Source of the DNA: Trema orientale
Taxonomy: Eukaryota > Streptophyta > Magnoliopsida > Rosales > Cannabaceae
DNA length: 64,000 nucleotides
Direction of reading: 5' to 3'
Assembly (NCBI GenBank): GCA_002914845.1
Contig: JXTC01000109.1
Span: forward strand, 216,058 to 280,057
Position 1 is the first letter of the stretch. Each line of letters begins with the position of its first letter. A program made the translations under genes and the position numbers. Shown in pieces: positions 1 through 12,289 of this stretch. The notes below the pieces were generated by a model. It searched no databases. It saw only the letters and a program-made list of their open reading frames with translations, and was not told the origin of the DNA.

Positions 1-3000
1 ATGGATTAGTAATTTATAAGAATCTTAGCGCATATATATAATATAGTGTTATGTAGATATATCTCCATATATTTACTTTTTTTTCATTTAAATTTTCTTT
101 TGAAAGTAGTTTTTAGCGAGAAGGGACGATATATTTAAGAATTAAGAAGTGGCATGGATATGCGAGTTGTTCGTCGTATTCTTCCACTATGATAATTAAT
201 ATCACTGCCTAGTACACATCGCAATATACTGTTGGTGCAAAGGACAAGAAAATGGAAGAAATGAGATTTTGTCTAATTAATTAAACCGTTATTGTGTGTT
301 GGACATCCTGGCACGTAATTATGAATAAGTTATTAAGTGAATAATTATCCCCTTAATTAATATTCAAAACGAAGGAGGTATCCCAACTCGATTTGATCAT
401 GCAATTTGTCGTGGTATATAAGGTGCGAATGGAATTCAAAGCCAGCTTTAACTATATACTTAACACCAAGCTAATCTTATTACAATCTTTTATACCATTA
501 ATATTTCAATTATCGAAGGAGCTCCTATGATCCCATGTGTTATTTAAATCTTCTTACTACAGCTGAAACTAATTGTCTCTTTCGTCCTAGCAAAACTAAA
601 ATCACATACGACAGAAATGATAAAAGGTAATTTAATTGAAGCAGCAAACACAAAAATTAGGGCGACCTCTAACAGATAGAGCTAGCAAAAGGACAAAATT
701 TCGAGCTATGATTGGAGTAATTTAAGAGTGGTTGTTTAAACAATTAAATTAATGAGGGGAAACAGTTTCTATTGCAGCTGTGTTGTTCTTTTTTGTATAA
801 TTAAATTGACACCCCCGGATTGTATTAAAATTATAATGACAGCCTCTCAATCCAAATATTCACGTTAACACCACCCAATATTTGAAAAATTACAGCACCC
901 CCTCCACCAGTCAAATTTGACTAAAATTTCACTTTTAACTATTCAATTTCATGTACTTATGATCTGTTTCTATTGAATCATAATTAATTGTTTAAATCAA
1001 ACGAATAACATTAATAATGGTAAAATTTTTATCAATTGTATTTAAAAAAATTTCAATACAAAGATATCGATGTATTGATTTTTGGTCCACGGAGTGTCAT
1101 TGTAATATTGACATAAAACAAAAGTTTCAACATAATTTTTCGCATTATAATATGAATTTGCAAGTAATTATATCCTCTTTTTCATGATTTTTATTTTCTC
1201 CCCTCTTAAACTCATTTGGGTGCGAGTGTATATGATTTGAGCTTTCTTTATTTCTTTTATTAAAATAGTTACACAATTACCAATAAAACAAGCAAGGTTT
1301 GTCCATTTGCGGTTAAAAATACATAAAGGAAAAAGGTTTTCTTTTTGCATCGGAAGAAGCAGTACTGAAGCACTGGACAAAAACATCTCATGTGCTTTGG
1401 TTTCATGCGTTGGAAGTAAATCTTCCATGATTGAAGTCATTCAGCTACTGGACTGCTTTTCAGCTACTTGACTGCTTTAGCTCAGAGAGAGAGAGAATAA
1501 GTTACTTTTCTCTGTAATATTTAAAAGCTAAAAGGAATTTAAACATTAGTTTTTCTAATCTACGACTATGCTATTTAATATATATATATACACAATTAGT
1601 GCCGACATTACCTTTTATCTTCTACCAATTATAACATTAATTGACCTGCCCATTATCTTGATTTTTCTATGAATCTTTGTTTATACATTATAATAAGTTG
1701 CATTATGACATGTTTGAAATCAAATGACATTTAAAGATACAATACAATGCAATACTTTTCTATGACATTGCAATTAAGATTAATAATTCAAAAAAAAGAA
1801 GGTAAAATCGAAATATCCAGATCCTAAGGAACCAAGTAATGACAAAATATCATATAAAGTATTGGTGACCGTTGAGTTAAAAACTTAAAGCAACTATGCG
1901 GCTCTCTAATCATATGTTTAGTGCCTCCAAATCATGATATAGGTGTATATACATGTCCATTAATTATATTCTAATCAAGTAGAATATTGGTGCACAAATC
2001 ATGACTCGGTAAACAAATAATACAATTATACCAGTATAGAAATTGGATTGGAAGATTGTACACTGTCTCGTAAATTTGCCGTTATTTTAAGACCAAATAA
2101 TTATGTGGTCCAAACTAGTCTTCCATATATAATAAAATTCACATTTAAATCATAATAATAGTTCTACAACTTTCATGATGCTAAGATGATGACATGAGCT
2201 AAAAGGAGGAACTTAATTGCCACCTTCAAAAGTTTCTCAAAAGCTATCTATGACAAATATGTGCTGTCGCTAAACCTTTCTAGCTAGCTACGTCATTAGC
2301 CAGGTCACCACAAAGATCCAAATTAAGCTGACACTAAATCACAAAATTTTGAACTCAGCTTCCGTAGTAACCAATCAAACGACTCTCTAAACCATACATA
2401 TAAGCACATATAATATTAACCCTAATGATCAAATCAAGTTTTGGGGAAAGAAGTATTCAATTAATGGAGGCATGAGGAGGGAGAGTCCAATATTCGTACG
2501 GAAGTGGGCAGAGATGGAAAAACATGAAGTTTTATGGTAAGAAGGGTTAGAAAAATTGGGTGTAGGGAAGGAAAAATACAAGGATGGTATACACAGGGGC
2601 AGGGCAGGTGGGTATCCATGAAAGAAATCCCAAAAGATGTCGTTTTGTGTGAGGAGAGAATAGTTGTGTTGTGCAACCAAGATGTTTGATGTTTGTTCTG
2701 AGTGTTGGATTACGAAGTGTGGTGCCAGAACAAACTCCAAATGGTTTCCACGTGATGCGGGCCTTTTGGAAGGGAGTACAAGAATGGGACTGTCATTGTC
2801 CTTACCTATGGCGGCTGTGCCACTCTACTCAAGGAAAAACTACAAATTTATTATTATTAGGCATTATCAGTGTTATATACTAAGTAGATATATGAGAAGG
2901 GATGAATTATATTTGTGCAAGTGGAGAACTAAGAATTGTATATGAAATTTTTAACCAGGATGATTGATGAAAACCATTTAGGGGAAGAAAATCTTATTAG

Positions 3001-4566
3001 AAGATAAAAATGTGTGCTGCTGTACTTATTTATTTATTTATTTGACGGGAGTGTGGTGTACCTATTTGAACCCTACGAAGAGATTCTTACTTTATTATAG
3101 AATATGTATGAGACGTGTGGATATTAGATAAAAGATAAGTATTTCTCATTATAAATGTCACACCCTAATAAAATGACAATGTAATCTATATTAATTTAAA
3201 CTTGGGTCGAACCCTCTATTTCTTATTATCATACTGGTGAACAGCATATATGAGGGGGAGTCAAGTACCTAGCCATAGACCGGTCAAAGGGCCTAAATAC
3301 TGTTACTATAAATTGATGGTATATATAAACAGATATATCCTCTTCGATGTGTATTTAAAGAGCCCAAATCTGTGGTCCCAACTCCTAAGCTTAATTAACT
3401 TGAATGATAATTACAAATCATATTCAATATTGAGGCTTAAGGTTGGAATACTCATTTTTTAATTGAGCACTGCTATTTATCACGAGTCGTAAGCTTATCA
3501 CGGAATAGGTGGTCTTTTGTAATAGGTAAATGGTCATATTTATTGGAGTCCACACATAAAATTAAAAGACTGACATTCACTCGGGTTGGGCTCATGACTC
3601 GTAATAAAAAGCTTTATTGTTTTTAATTAGAGAAAAAACTTACATTTATTATTGCCTTTTATTTTTATTTTTCAGCTATAATTTTTTTTCCCAGTACCAA
3701 AGATGACATAGCTAGCTCAGAAATATTTCAAATCTCTCACTACCCCGGAAAAAAATTAGGAGCTTCAAGATAAATTCCACACTAGGGTAAGATTTAAATA
3801 AATTATTTAACTTACACATTAATCTTCCCTTTAAAAAATTAATAATTAGTCTGACAAAGAAAATAATTTCCAAGAAAACGATGAAATTGTTGAGTACATG
3901 ATGAGCTAATAAAAATGTAGGGACAGAGTGCAGAGACCCTTACATTTTCCTCTATCTTTTATTTAATGTTTATAATATCATCAGAGAAGAATGTTGCTGC
4001 ATTTAAGAACAAACACCACGACAAATTTAGCAAGTATCCTCTGCATTCCTGATATTACACAACCCTCCAAATTCCAGATATAAAAAAACAAGAAAAAATC
4101 CAAAAATATTAAAATAAAGAAAACAAAATAAATTATATAATCTACAAAAGAAAGCTCTTGTCAATCCTCAATGGATTCTAGCTATAGCACTCTGTTAACT
4201 CTGAATCATCCATTTAGGTGGGCCATCTCTTCTATTGGATTTTTCCAAGGGTTTTTAACGTTATCCGTAGTTCATATAGGCCCAACAGCTTCAAAGGGCA
4301 AAAAACTGCATTTAGTTTATTTATCACTGAGAGGAAAGAAAATTAAAAAAAGAAAAAGAAAAAGAAAACGAGCCACTCTAAATATTTTGACAAATTATTT
4401 TCAAAAAAACAACTTGAATAATGTTGCATTATAAATTGATGCTCGTGTTTTTCTACTTGGTAATAGAAAGAATTCTCAGTCACATAAAATAATGCTATGA
4501 AGCAAAAAATACATGTCTATTAATTAGGTATAAGTTGATGTTGTTCTTTTAATAAAAGAACTGTTT
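1..4566. other. Intergenic, no gene recognised
   Basis: The stretch is AT-rich with no open frame showing a recognisable domain or splice structure. A degenerate MITE-like segment may lie around 800-1110, where both ends carry a GACACYCC-like motif in opposite orientation, but the match is weak. A less AT-rich island at about 2420-2830 contains the G-box core CACGTG at 2749-2754. It encodes short overlapping frames on both strands that I do not recognise, and could be a decayed gene fragment or unique regulatory DNA. A lysine/arginine-rich frame near 4171-4434 is caused by an AAAG-rich tract. Confidence 0.6.
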
Positions 4567-4850
4567 GTACATATGGATATTATTGCATCCATAGACCATG
4601 AGTGTTGGATAGCGATCAGAATGAAATTTTCTATACTGTAAAAAACAAAAAAAGTTCTGGGAAAAAATTATCGCTTCCATAACGTTAGTAATCAATTCTT
4701 GGAAATAACTCTATAAGACATCAATTATTAAGAGACTTTACTTTTCCGTTCTTTATTTTTATTTTTCTGGCTTGACGTATAGTACTTTGACTGTTTTGAG
4801 CTGAAGCATATATTTCCTAACAATACGGTCGGGTCTGAAGTTGGTTTATT
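4567..4850. repeat. Duplicated 3' flank of the GA20ox pair, copy next to gene B
   Basis: About 285 bp nearly identical to 8349-8633, same orientation. Shared stretches include GTTCTGGGAAAAAATTAT and CTGAAGCATATATTTCCTAA. Each copy lies downstream (in gene orientation) of one GA20ox gene, so the duplicated unit was larger than the coding region and included 3' flanking DNA. Confidence 0.8.
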
Positions 4851-5089
4851 TTTACTTTCATTTTACCTATTTCTATATAAAATTTTACTACGATGATGCT
4901 TAAGGAATAAGGATCCAAATTCTCCTACATTTAAAAAAAAAAAAAAAAAAAACAGATCAAATGTGAGTTGTCATTCTTGGAAAGACTATTTAAAGAAGAA
5001 AGACTTCCTTTCAGTGTGTATTTTTCCTTCGTATATCGTGATTCTGTGTTTAAAGTTTATCCTATTAGATAGCATTTGATTCTTCCAAT

Positions 5090-5290
5090 ATATAGTACGC
5101 AAATCAAGTTGAATAAGTAATTTGTTTAGGTACTTTTTCCTTTGTCTTTAGGGGGAAAAAAAATCCCAAACATAGGTAAAATTTGATTCTTTCGATATAA
5201 TACTATGAAGTTAAAGTTGGATTATTAATTCTCTTCAAAAAAAAAAAAAGTCAGATTATTAATTAATTTAGGTCTATTATTTACTTGAAT
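5090..5290. repeat. Degenerate copies of the ~100-bp repeat, downstream of gene B
   Basis: Recognisable blocks are 'caaatcaagttgaataagta', 'aaaaatcccaaacataggta' and 'aaatttgattctttcgata'. The same blocks in the same order make up the arrays at 7257-7740 and 8825-9095. Only one to two diverged units are visible here. Confidence 0.55.
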
Positions 5291-5656
5291 AGAAAAAATA
5301 ATTGGGGATCCCAGACAAGACTACTTTTTTTTGTAGGCGATTCTTTTTTTTTTTTTTCTTTCAAGGAATATATGTAAAGTAATGACTTAGTAGTACTTAT
5401 TAGCTCAAATTTGGTTGTACCAAAATATCTATATGGCTACATAATATCGTTTTTCTTAGTCATTTGGATAAAAGATTATGCATAACTCTAAATTTTGCTA
5501 GCAACTTGTATGGTCTTATGAGATCCATAGATCCCTTATGGTCCACACCAATAAACCGCCTTAATTGGAACATCTGTCTTTCCATTTTTTCCGAACCATA
5601 CATTAAATTAATTATTCTTAAATGGATTCGAAACACCGGCTTTTCCCGCCATTTTC

Positions 5657-7238
5657 TCAATCCTCCTTCCGTTCCTCGCTTCCATATCTTTCAATCTCAA
5701 CTCCTTTATGATGGAGCCAGTTGGAGAAGGTTTGTAGGGTCTTCATGTCAGCTCTGTAATGCTTCTGAGTGAACTCAAGAAGCATAGGCCATGTAAAATC
5801 CGGGTAAACCCGTGGGCTCAAATGGTCCACCAATTCGGTTGGTGGGCTCACCACTTTATCATTCCCGGGGCACAAAAAGAATGCCATGGATTTCCTAGCC
5901 ACTTGGCTATTCACCACCGCTCGGTGCAAACAACTCTTGTATTTTCCATTCGAAAGAGCCTTCAAAAAATTTTTTGATTAATAAAAACATAAGTATACAA
6001 GTTTAGACAACAATAGTATATATTCCAAGAAAAATATATATGGTTAAGATAGTTACCATGAAGGTGTCACCGATGTTAACAACAAAGGCGTCGAAATTTG
6101 AACTAACGTTACACCATTCATCGTCGACGAATACTTGGAGTCCTCCCACTTGGTCTTGGTGGAGAATGGTTAAAGATGTTGGATCACAATGAGGACCAGT
6201 TCCTAACGTAAGATCGGGCTTTTGGCATGGAGGGTAGTAATTGAGCCTCATTATAGAATCGTTGTCTTGGAAAAATTCCTTGAAAAGGGCTCTGTCCACT
6301 CCAAGACTCATTCCTAGAAGCTCCATTATTTCAAGACACAGCCTACTCATGGCCTCGCAGTAATTCTGGTAAACGCTCCTAATAAAATAAGATAGAAAAA
6401 CATTGAGTTTGGAGACTTTTAGCACTTAGTTGCTTGACAACATATGGACTTGATTTGGCACAATTTATAACTTCTGTTTTAAATATGAAACAAAAAGAAA
6501 TATTCTAAGACGACATCATCATCATTCATATCATTTTTTAAAACAAAAAATATAAATGCGGCCAAACAAGCCATGTTCTTTTTTTAAATGGTGAAGAGAT
6601 TCTAAAAATGTTGTTTGAGAAATACTTTTCATGCATTTCATTTATAAAAACGAAAAAAAAAAATGAATATTGCCAAGTAAGTCTTTGCATATCTACTCCT
6701 CGTACCCGAACTGTTCGAACCCTTCACCCATTACGTTTCGGAGATAGTCTTTTACGATGTTGTTGGACGAGTTTCTCTCGGCAGAGTAGCGGAGAGAAAG
6801 GGTTTCTTTCCACGGGAGTTTGGACGAGAATCGGCCCGTGAAACTGCTGGCATAGCCATAGCTCTCCCCTGCTTTCCTCAGAGCTCTCTGTTTTTCCAGG
6901 AGTGACAATTCAAAGAAGTCATCCATGTAGCGGTGAGCGTCCGCAACCAGCTGGGGATCGACGCCGTGATTGACGACAATGAAGAAGCCGTGCTTTTGGC
7001 ACGCCTCGTCGACGAGCCGGGACGCCTCCACTGCCTCCGCCGGGTCGCCTGAGAGGAAGCCCGCCAAGTTGATGAGTGGGACTTGAAGCTGTGGAGCATT
7101 TGGGCGGGGCTTCTCCTCGTCGGGCCATATGAATTGTTGGGGTATGTTCTTCTGGTGTTGAAGCACCGAAGAGTCAAAAACTGGTGGTGTGCTTGTTGTG
7201 GTGGTGGTAGTAGTAGTACCAATACATTCAATTGCCAT
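5657..7238 (-). CDS. Gibberellin 20-oxidase, tandem copy B (385 aa, 3 exons)
   Basis: GA20-oxidase is a cytosolic 2-oxoglutarate/Fe(II) dioxygenase that oxidises C-20 of GA12/GA53 stepwise to GA9/GA20, a rate-limiting step of gibberellin synthesis. I model exons 7238-6706, 6378-6057 and 5959-5657, with GT-AG introns and an open frame of 1158 nt. It starts MAIECIG, matching the paralogue's MAIDCIS. Visible are the LPWKET motif of GA20-oxidases (about residues 141-146), the NYYPPCQKP 2-OG motif, iron ligands H241, D243 and H297, and the RxS pair R307/S309. All key residues are present, so it should be active. Against copy A it lacks about 25 residues of the N-terminal linker, has Ser where copy A has Arg at the exon 2 start (SVYQ versus RVYQ), and has a longer charged C-terminus. 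Feedback regulation is usual for the family but not visible here. Confidence 0.93.
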
Positions 7239-7256
7239 GTTCTATTTTCTCACAAT

Positions 7257-7740
7257 ATACCGGTTGGATTAGTAATTTGTTTTGTTCTTTTTCTTTTACG
7301 GTTTTGGAAAATAAGTTTAAATAGGTTCTTACAAAATCTCGTCATTAGTATGCAAATCAAGAGGGATTTAATAATTAGTTTATGTCTGTTTTTGTACTTC
7401 TTTAGAAAATAAATCCCAGAAATGGGTAAATTTGATTCTTAAAACATGTAATATGGAAATCAGGTTGGATACTAATTAGTTTCGGTCTATTTTTGTAGTT
7501 TTCTAGAAAATATATCCCCAAAAATATGGGTAAAGCAGATTCTTACAATATCCAGAAATTAGTATACAAATCAAGTGGCTTGATTACTAATCACTTTAGG
7601 TCTATTTTTGTACTTTCGAAAATAATTACCGAAAATAAAATCTGATTTTTTCAATCTATAGTAGACAAATCAAGTTGAATTGGTAATATTTTACTTCTTC
7701 ATATCCCAAAAATGGGTAAAATCTGATTGCTACAACGGAC
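7257..7740. repeat. Tandem array of ~104-bp degenerate repeats directly upstream of GA20ox B
   Basis: About four to five head-to-tail units. The landmark 'aaatgggtaaa' or its equivalent falls near 7421, 7525, 7634 and 7711, a period near 104 bp with one shortened unit. Each unit also carries 'gtatgcaaatcaag', 'ttggattagtaattagttt', 'aggtctatttttgtacttc' and 'aaaataaatccca' variants. The array begins about 20 bp upstream of the gene B start codon, so it occupies the 5' UTR and proximal promoter. Confidence 0.75.
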
Positions 7741-8097
7741 AGCACGCAAACTGTTTGTGACGTGGCCGAGCAGATTAAGGATATGATTCTGAATGGTAAG
7801 AGCAAGATCATTTCTTCGCACGTGTGAATCCCGATGTTGAGCAAGAGTAGGTTTCAATCCGAACAGTTAAAAACATGACCTAGATGACATTATTTGAGCA
7901 AAATTCACTCGACGGAGGGAGAGGAATTAAGGCTCAATCGGTTGAGATCAATCCTTATTAATGCATAATTAATAGCTAGCTAATTAAAAAAAGAATCAAT
8001 CCTAGTCAACGAAAATCAATCCTCATTTATGCGCGCAACCAATTCACATAACTAACTCCTAATGAGAATCTCGTAATTAAAGGCACAAAATGTTTTA

Positions 8098-8345
8098 GGA
8101 TAAATGATGCTATTAGTCTCTGAATTATGGAGAAAGTCTCGCTTTAGTTTATAAATTTTAAAATTGTGTCGTATTGGTCCTTGAATAATAAAAAATACAT
8201 CATTTTAGTTTTTTTTATTATATATTTTGTTTAATTCTTACCAAAATAAGTATATGTGTTGCATTTCTCATTCTGTACTATTAATTTTAACGAAATATTA
8301 TATTTTAGATAATTTTACATTACATTACTTTCCAATATACAACTA
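8098..8345. mobile_element. Truncated copy of the MULE-type MITE seen at 51.0 kb
   Basis: The start GGATAAATGATGCTATTAGT and the following segments match, in reverse complement, the right half of the 51036-51561 element, including the block around 'taattttaacgaaatattat'. No second terminal repeat is seen, so this is half an element, ending where the duplicated GA20ox 3' flank begins. Confidence 0.6.
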
Positions 8346-8348
8346 TAT

Positions 8349-8633
8349 GTACATATGGATATTTCTGCATCCATATACCATAAATATTGAATAGCGATTA
8401 GAAAGAAATTTTCTGTACTGTGCAAAACAAAAAAAGTTCTGGGAAAAAATTATTGCTTCGATAACGTTAGTAATCAATTCTTGGAAATAACTCTATAAGA
8501 CATCAATTATTAAGAGACTCTTCTTTTTCTTTCTTTATTTTTATTTTTTTGGCTTGACGTATAGGTCTGACTGTTTTGAGCTGAAGCATATATTTCCTAA
8601 CAATATACGGTCGGGCCTGAAGTTGGTTTATTA
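8349..8633. repeat. Duplicated 3' flank of the GA20ox pair, copy between genes A and B
   Basis: Partner of 4567-4850, same orientation, with a few substitutions and small indels. It lies downstream of gene A in gene orientation and upstream of gene B. Confidence 0.8.
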
Positions 8634-8824
8634 GTAGCAATTAAAGGCACAAAATTTTCTATTAGCAAATGAAGTGGCCAGCTCACGTGTAAATACCTAA
8701 TCCCTCCCACGTTCACATTTTTTTTGTACTAGATCTCTATCGATTTGCTTCTTCGCTTGCTAGCTTGATAGTGCACAACAATGTGCATGCTTTGGTGTTT
8801 GCGCAAATTTTTGCATCAACAGAA

Positions 8825-9095
8825 ATAGTTTTGGTCTATTGATTTACTTACGAAAAAATAAATCCCAAAAATAGGTAAAATTTGATTCTTTCAAAATAGT
8901 CTGACAATTAAGTTGGATTAGTAATTGGTTTAGGTCAATTTTCTTACTTCTTTAGAAAAATAAATTCCAAAAATGGGTAATTTTGAATTTTACATTACGC
9001 GGTATGCGAACCAACTTGGATTAGTAATTAGTTTAGGTCAATTTAATTACTTCTTTGAAACTAACATCCCAAAAATGGGTGAACAGTGAACTTAC
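8825..9095. repeat. Second array of the ~100-bp repeat
   Basis: Three units of the family seen at 7257-7740. The 'aaaaatgggta' landmarks fall at about 8871, 8971 and 9071, a period of about 100 bp. The two arrays are separated by the truncated MITE and the duplicated 3' flank. Confidence 0.7.
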
Positions 9096-9099
9096 TTCA

Positions 9100-10571
9100 T
9101 GAAAAGAAAATTTAAAATTACAAAAAAAAAAAAAACTTCATTTGATATTAGGAAATGTTATGAAAACTGATCCTATAGCGTGGATATGGAAGATGATATA
9201 CTAAATTAGGAAATGGGTTCTCTATTTTTCTTCCCCTTTAATTTTTAACCCCTTAGTATACGTGGACCCGCCAAAAAAAAAAGGCATCTATATTATATGC
9301 ACGATCCTCAAATCACTGAAACGAGGAAAAAGTTACTTTACTTTTTCCAACATATCATGTCGCTTGGAGTGTTCACAAATTACAAAACATAATTCATATA
9401 GCACTGTTGGGTTAAAAATTCATTCAACTTATTATTTATATCTCATATTTTTAATAGTGACTATTAAAGTATTAATTCGCATAAATATAGACGTCAACTA
9501 ATTAGTAAAACCCAATTATCAATTTGTCATAAGTGTCAGCAATAAATTATTGAAACACTGGTCATTTTTTAACCCAATTGTAGTGGTTAAAAAATTTCCG
9601 TAAGTATTAGACTTATTTGGATATATTTCTGTTTTGTTATTTTTTCTTTAAATGAAATAAAAGATGAAATTTTTTTTAAGCAAATTCTTGAGAAGGTTAA
9701 CTAATATTTTTATTTTAGAAAACAGAAAACATAAAACAAAAGTATATCCAAACATGTTTTCTTCTAGATACAATATTAAACGATGACTCTATTGTCATTC
9801 TTATTTTTACTATTTTCATTTTTTTTTTTTGAAATCATACTATTTTCACCCTTTTTCTAAATAGAACCATCATTGAAATTTAAAAATCAAACATGTTTTT
9901 TAACATGCCTCTTTTAAATGTTACTTATTCCAAACGTAGTCATTAAATAAAAATTAAATGAAATTTCTTTTCTTACCAGATTTCTCACTTTTTTTTGGAG
10001 AACTTCTTGAGTTTTGTTTCGAGTTCTTAAGAGAGAAAGTGAGAGAGATTCCACTCTTTTTGGACTTCTAGAGCTAATTTTTAAGGTGGGAGATTAAAGT
10101 TATATAGACATTATTTTGCTTTTTCTGCTTATATCAACCTAAACTATGGGGAAAATATTTATCACAGTTTCAGATGGAAAGCTTTTTCCAATAATAATAA
10201 TTAAAACAACAAAAACAAAAACAAAACCCATTCCCTGATACGCATACTATTTGGATTTACATGAAAATATATGGTATAATATTAATTGCTATTGATAACC
10301 TTTCAATATTATCAAAGAGAAAATACAAAACTTAGCTGTTGAAGCCAGCTTTTTTTTATTTGTTCCTTATACTCACTGTCTTACCTTTTCATCCCTAAAG
10401 CTAGCTAACTAAAACGTTAAAAATATTCTTTTTTCGTTTTCCCAAAAAGAAAAGAAAAGAAAAGAAAAACCCAGTTTTCCCCCATCGTCTCGATCCTCCT
10501 TTCCTCCCCAATACGCCATTTTCTTTTTTTTTTTTCCATTAGAGAGATCCCATAACAAGCTCAGCTTGTGT
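9100..10571. other. Intergenic, 3' side of GA20ox A
   Basis: AT-rich DNA with no recognised gene. An 'aaaacccagttttccccc' stretch precedes the gene A 3' end. No clear polyadenylation signal could be assigned with confidence. Confidence 0.5.
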
Positions 10572-11975
10572 TCAACTTCTGTTCTGATGGAGCCAGTTGG
10601 AGAAAATTTGTAGGGTCTTCATGTCAGCTCTGTAATGCTTCTGAGTGAACTCGAGAAGCATAGGCCATGTGAAATCCGGGTAAACCCGGGGGCTCAAATG
10701 GTCCACCAATTCACTTGGTGGACTCACCACTTTATCATTCCCGGGGCACAAAAAGAATGCCAGAGATTTCCTAGCCACTTGACTATTCACCACTGCTCGG
10801 TGCAAGCAACTCTTGTATCTCCCATTAGAAAGTGCCTTCAACATAATAAACAAAACTAATTAATAACTTGAACAAACAATATATATATATATATATATAT
10901 TTAAGTGTAAAGATTTGGAGTAAAGTTACCATGAAGGTGTCACCGATGTTAACAACAAAGGCGTTGAAGTTTGGACTAATGGAGCGCCATTCATCGTCGA
11001 CGAATACTTGGAGTCCTCCTACTTGGTCTTGGTGGAGAATGGTTAGAGACGTTGGATCACAATGAGGTCCAGTTCCTAATGTGAGATCGGGTTTTTGGCA
11101 CGGAGGGTAGTAATTCAGTCTCATTATGGAATCGTTCTCTTCGAAAAACTCCTTGAAATGGGCTCTGCCCACTCCGAGGCTCATCCCTAGAAGCTCCATG
11201 ATTCCGAGAGACAGCCTGTTCATGGCCTCGCAGTAATCCTGGTAAACCCTCCTAATAAACAGAAGAAAGAAAAGAAAAAACTGAGATGAGTTTCGAAAGA
11301 CTAACAACGAAAACAGAGTATGTGGAGTAGTTATTATGTGTGTGTGTGTTTAGTTCTGAGCTCGTACCCGAATTGTTCGAAATCTTCACCCATTACGCTT
11401 CTGAGATAGTCTTTTACGATGTTGTTGGACGAGTCTTTCTCGGCGGAGTAGCGGAAAGAAAGGGTCTCTTTCCACGGGAGCTTCGACGAGAATCGGCCCG
11501 TGAAGCTGCTGGAGTAGCCGCAGTGCTCCCCTGCTTTCCTCTGAGCTCTCTGTTTTTCGGAGAGTGGCAACTCGAAGAAGTCATCCATGTAGCGGTGAGC
11601 ATCGGCCACCAGCTGGGAGTCGACGCCGTGATTCACAACCAGGAAGAAGCCGTGCTTTCGGCACGCCTCGCCGACGAGCCGAGAGGCTTCCATTGCCGCG
11701 GCCGGGTCGCCAGAGAGGAAGCCACCCAAGTTGATGAGTGGGACCTGGAGCTCTGGGGCATTCGCGCAGGGCTTCTCCTCGTCGGGCCATATGAACTGTT
11801 GGGGTATGTTCGACTGGTGTCGAAGCAACGAGGCGTCAAACACTAGCGGTTGCCGATCGTTGTGTTGTTGTGGTTGCTGTTGTTCTACTGGTTTGTGTTC
11901 GTTTTTTGGGAGGTGACGAGGCATGGATGGTACGCTTGTAGTAGTAGTGGTGGTACTAATACAATCAATTGCCAT
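10572..11975 (-). CDS. Gibberellin 20-oxidase, tandem copy A (397 aa, 3 exons)
   Basis: Same enzyme family as copy B: 2-oxoglutarate/Fe(II) dioxygenase converting C20 gibberellins to C19 products. Exons are 11975-11368, 11251-10930 and 10835-10572; both introns are GT-AG and the frame is open over 1194 nt. I prefer the start at 11975 (MAIDCIS) because copy B begins the same way; an in-frame ATG at 11990 would add five residues. Visible are a Thr-run and a Gln/His-rich N-terminal linker, LPWKET (166-171), NYYPPCQKP (249-257), iron ligands H266, D268 and H322, and 2-OG contacts R332/S334. Intron 2 contains a (TA)n tract. The C-terminus ends just after WLHQNRS, shorter than copy B, perhaps by a local frame change. 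Upstream lie GA- and CT-rich tracts that are absent before copy B. Confidence 0.94.
10879..10900. repeat. (TA)n microsatellite in GA20ox A intron 2
   Basis: An uninterrupted AT alternation of about 22 bp inside the 94-bp second intron. Confidence 0.9.
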
Positions 11976-12107
11976 AGCATTTAATGGCAAACTCTTTTGT
12001 TTTAAGTTTTGTTTTTTCTTTTGGGACTATCAAGTTTAAGTATGATTAAGAGTCTTGAGGTACTAGGGGGAAAAAAATTAATGGTGAGAGAGAAGAAGGG
12101 GAGATTC

Positions 12108-12126
12108 AGAGAGAGAGAGAGAGAGG
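12108..12126 (-). promoter_or_regulatory. GA-rich tract (CT on the coding strand), likely 5' leader of GA20ox A
   Basis: A pure GA run about 135 bp upstream of the chosen ATG. CT-rich leaders are common in plant mRNAs and GA/CT tracts can bind BPC/GAGA-type factors. The role here is inference. Confidence 0.4.
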
Positions 12127-12253
12127 TAGTAGTGTTAGCTACGGGAAAAGAGGGAGAGGAGGGAGAGATATAAAAGTTTGAGAGGTGTGATAAGAGAAAA
12201 GCCAAGGCCGCTTATTGGGAGGATCAGTGAACAAAAACTGGAATCTTATAGTG

Positions 12254-12281
12254 CTCTCCTCTCTCTCTCTCTCTCTCTCTC
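12254..12281 (-). promoter_or_regulatory. CT microsatellite (GA on the coding strand) upstream of GA20ox A
   Basis: About 28 bp of CT repeats some 280 bp upstream of the start codon. Together with the GA tract at 12108-12126 it makes an inverted GA/CT pair. It is a possible GAGA-factor site or simply a microsatellite. Confidence 0.4.
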
Positions 12282-12289
12282 ATCACTCG

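Noticed and set aside
2429-2945. Overlapping frames on both strands in a less AT-rich island
   Set aside because: No recognisable domain, no splice model and no consistent strand; kept only as an intergenic note.
4171-4434. Plus-strand frame with a KKRKRKRKR stretch like a nuclear localisation signal
   Set aside because: The basic run comes from an AAAG-rich low-complexity tract; the rest shows no domain.
7257-9095. Regularly spaced repeats examined as a CRISPR-like array
   Set aside because: Units are degenerate, contiguous and about 100 bp without unique spacers, in a plant nuclear context.
11340-11846. Long plus-strand frame of 168 codons opposite GA20ox A
   Set aside because: It is the antisense shadow of exon 1, which is GC-richer and conserved on the minus strand.
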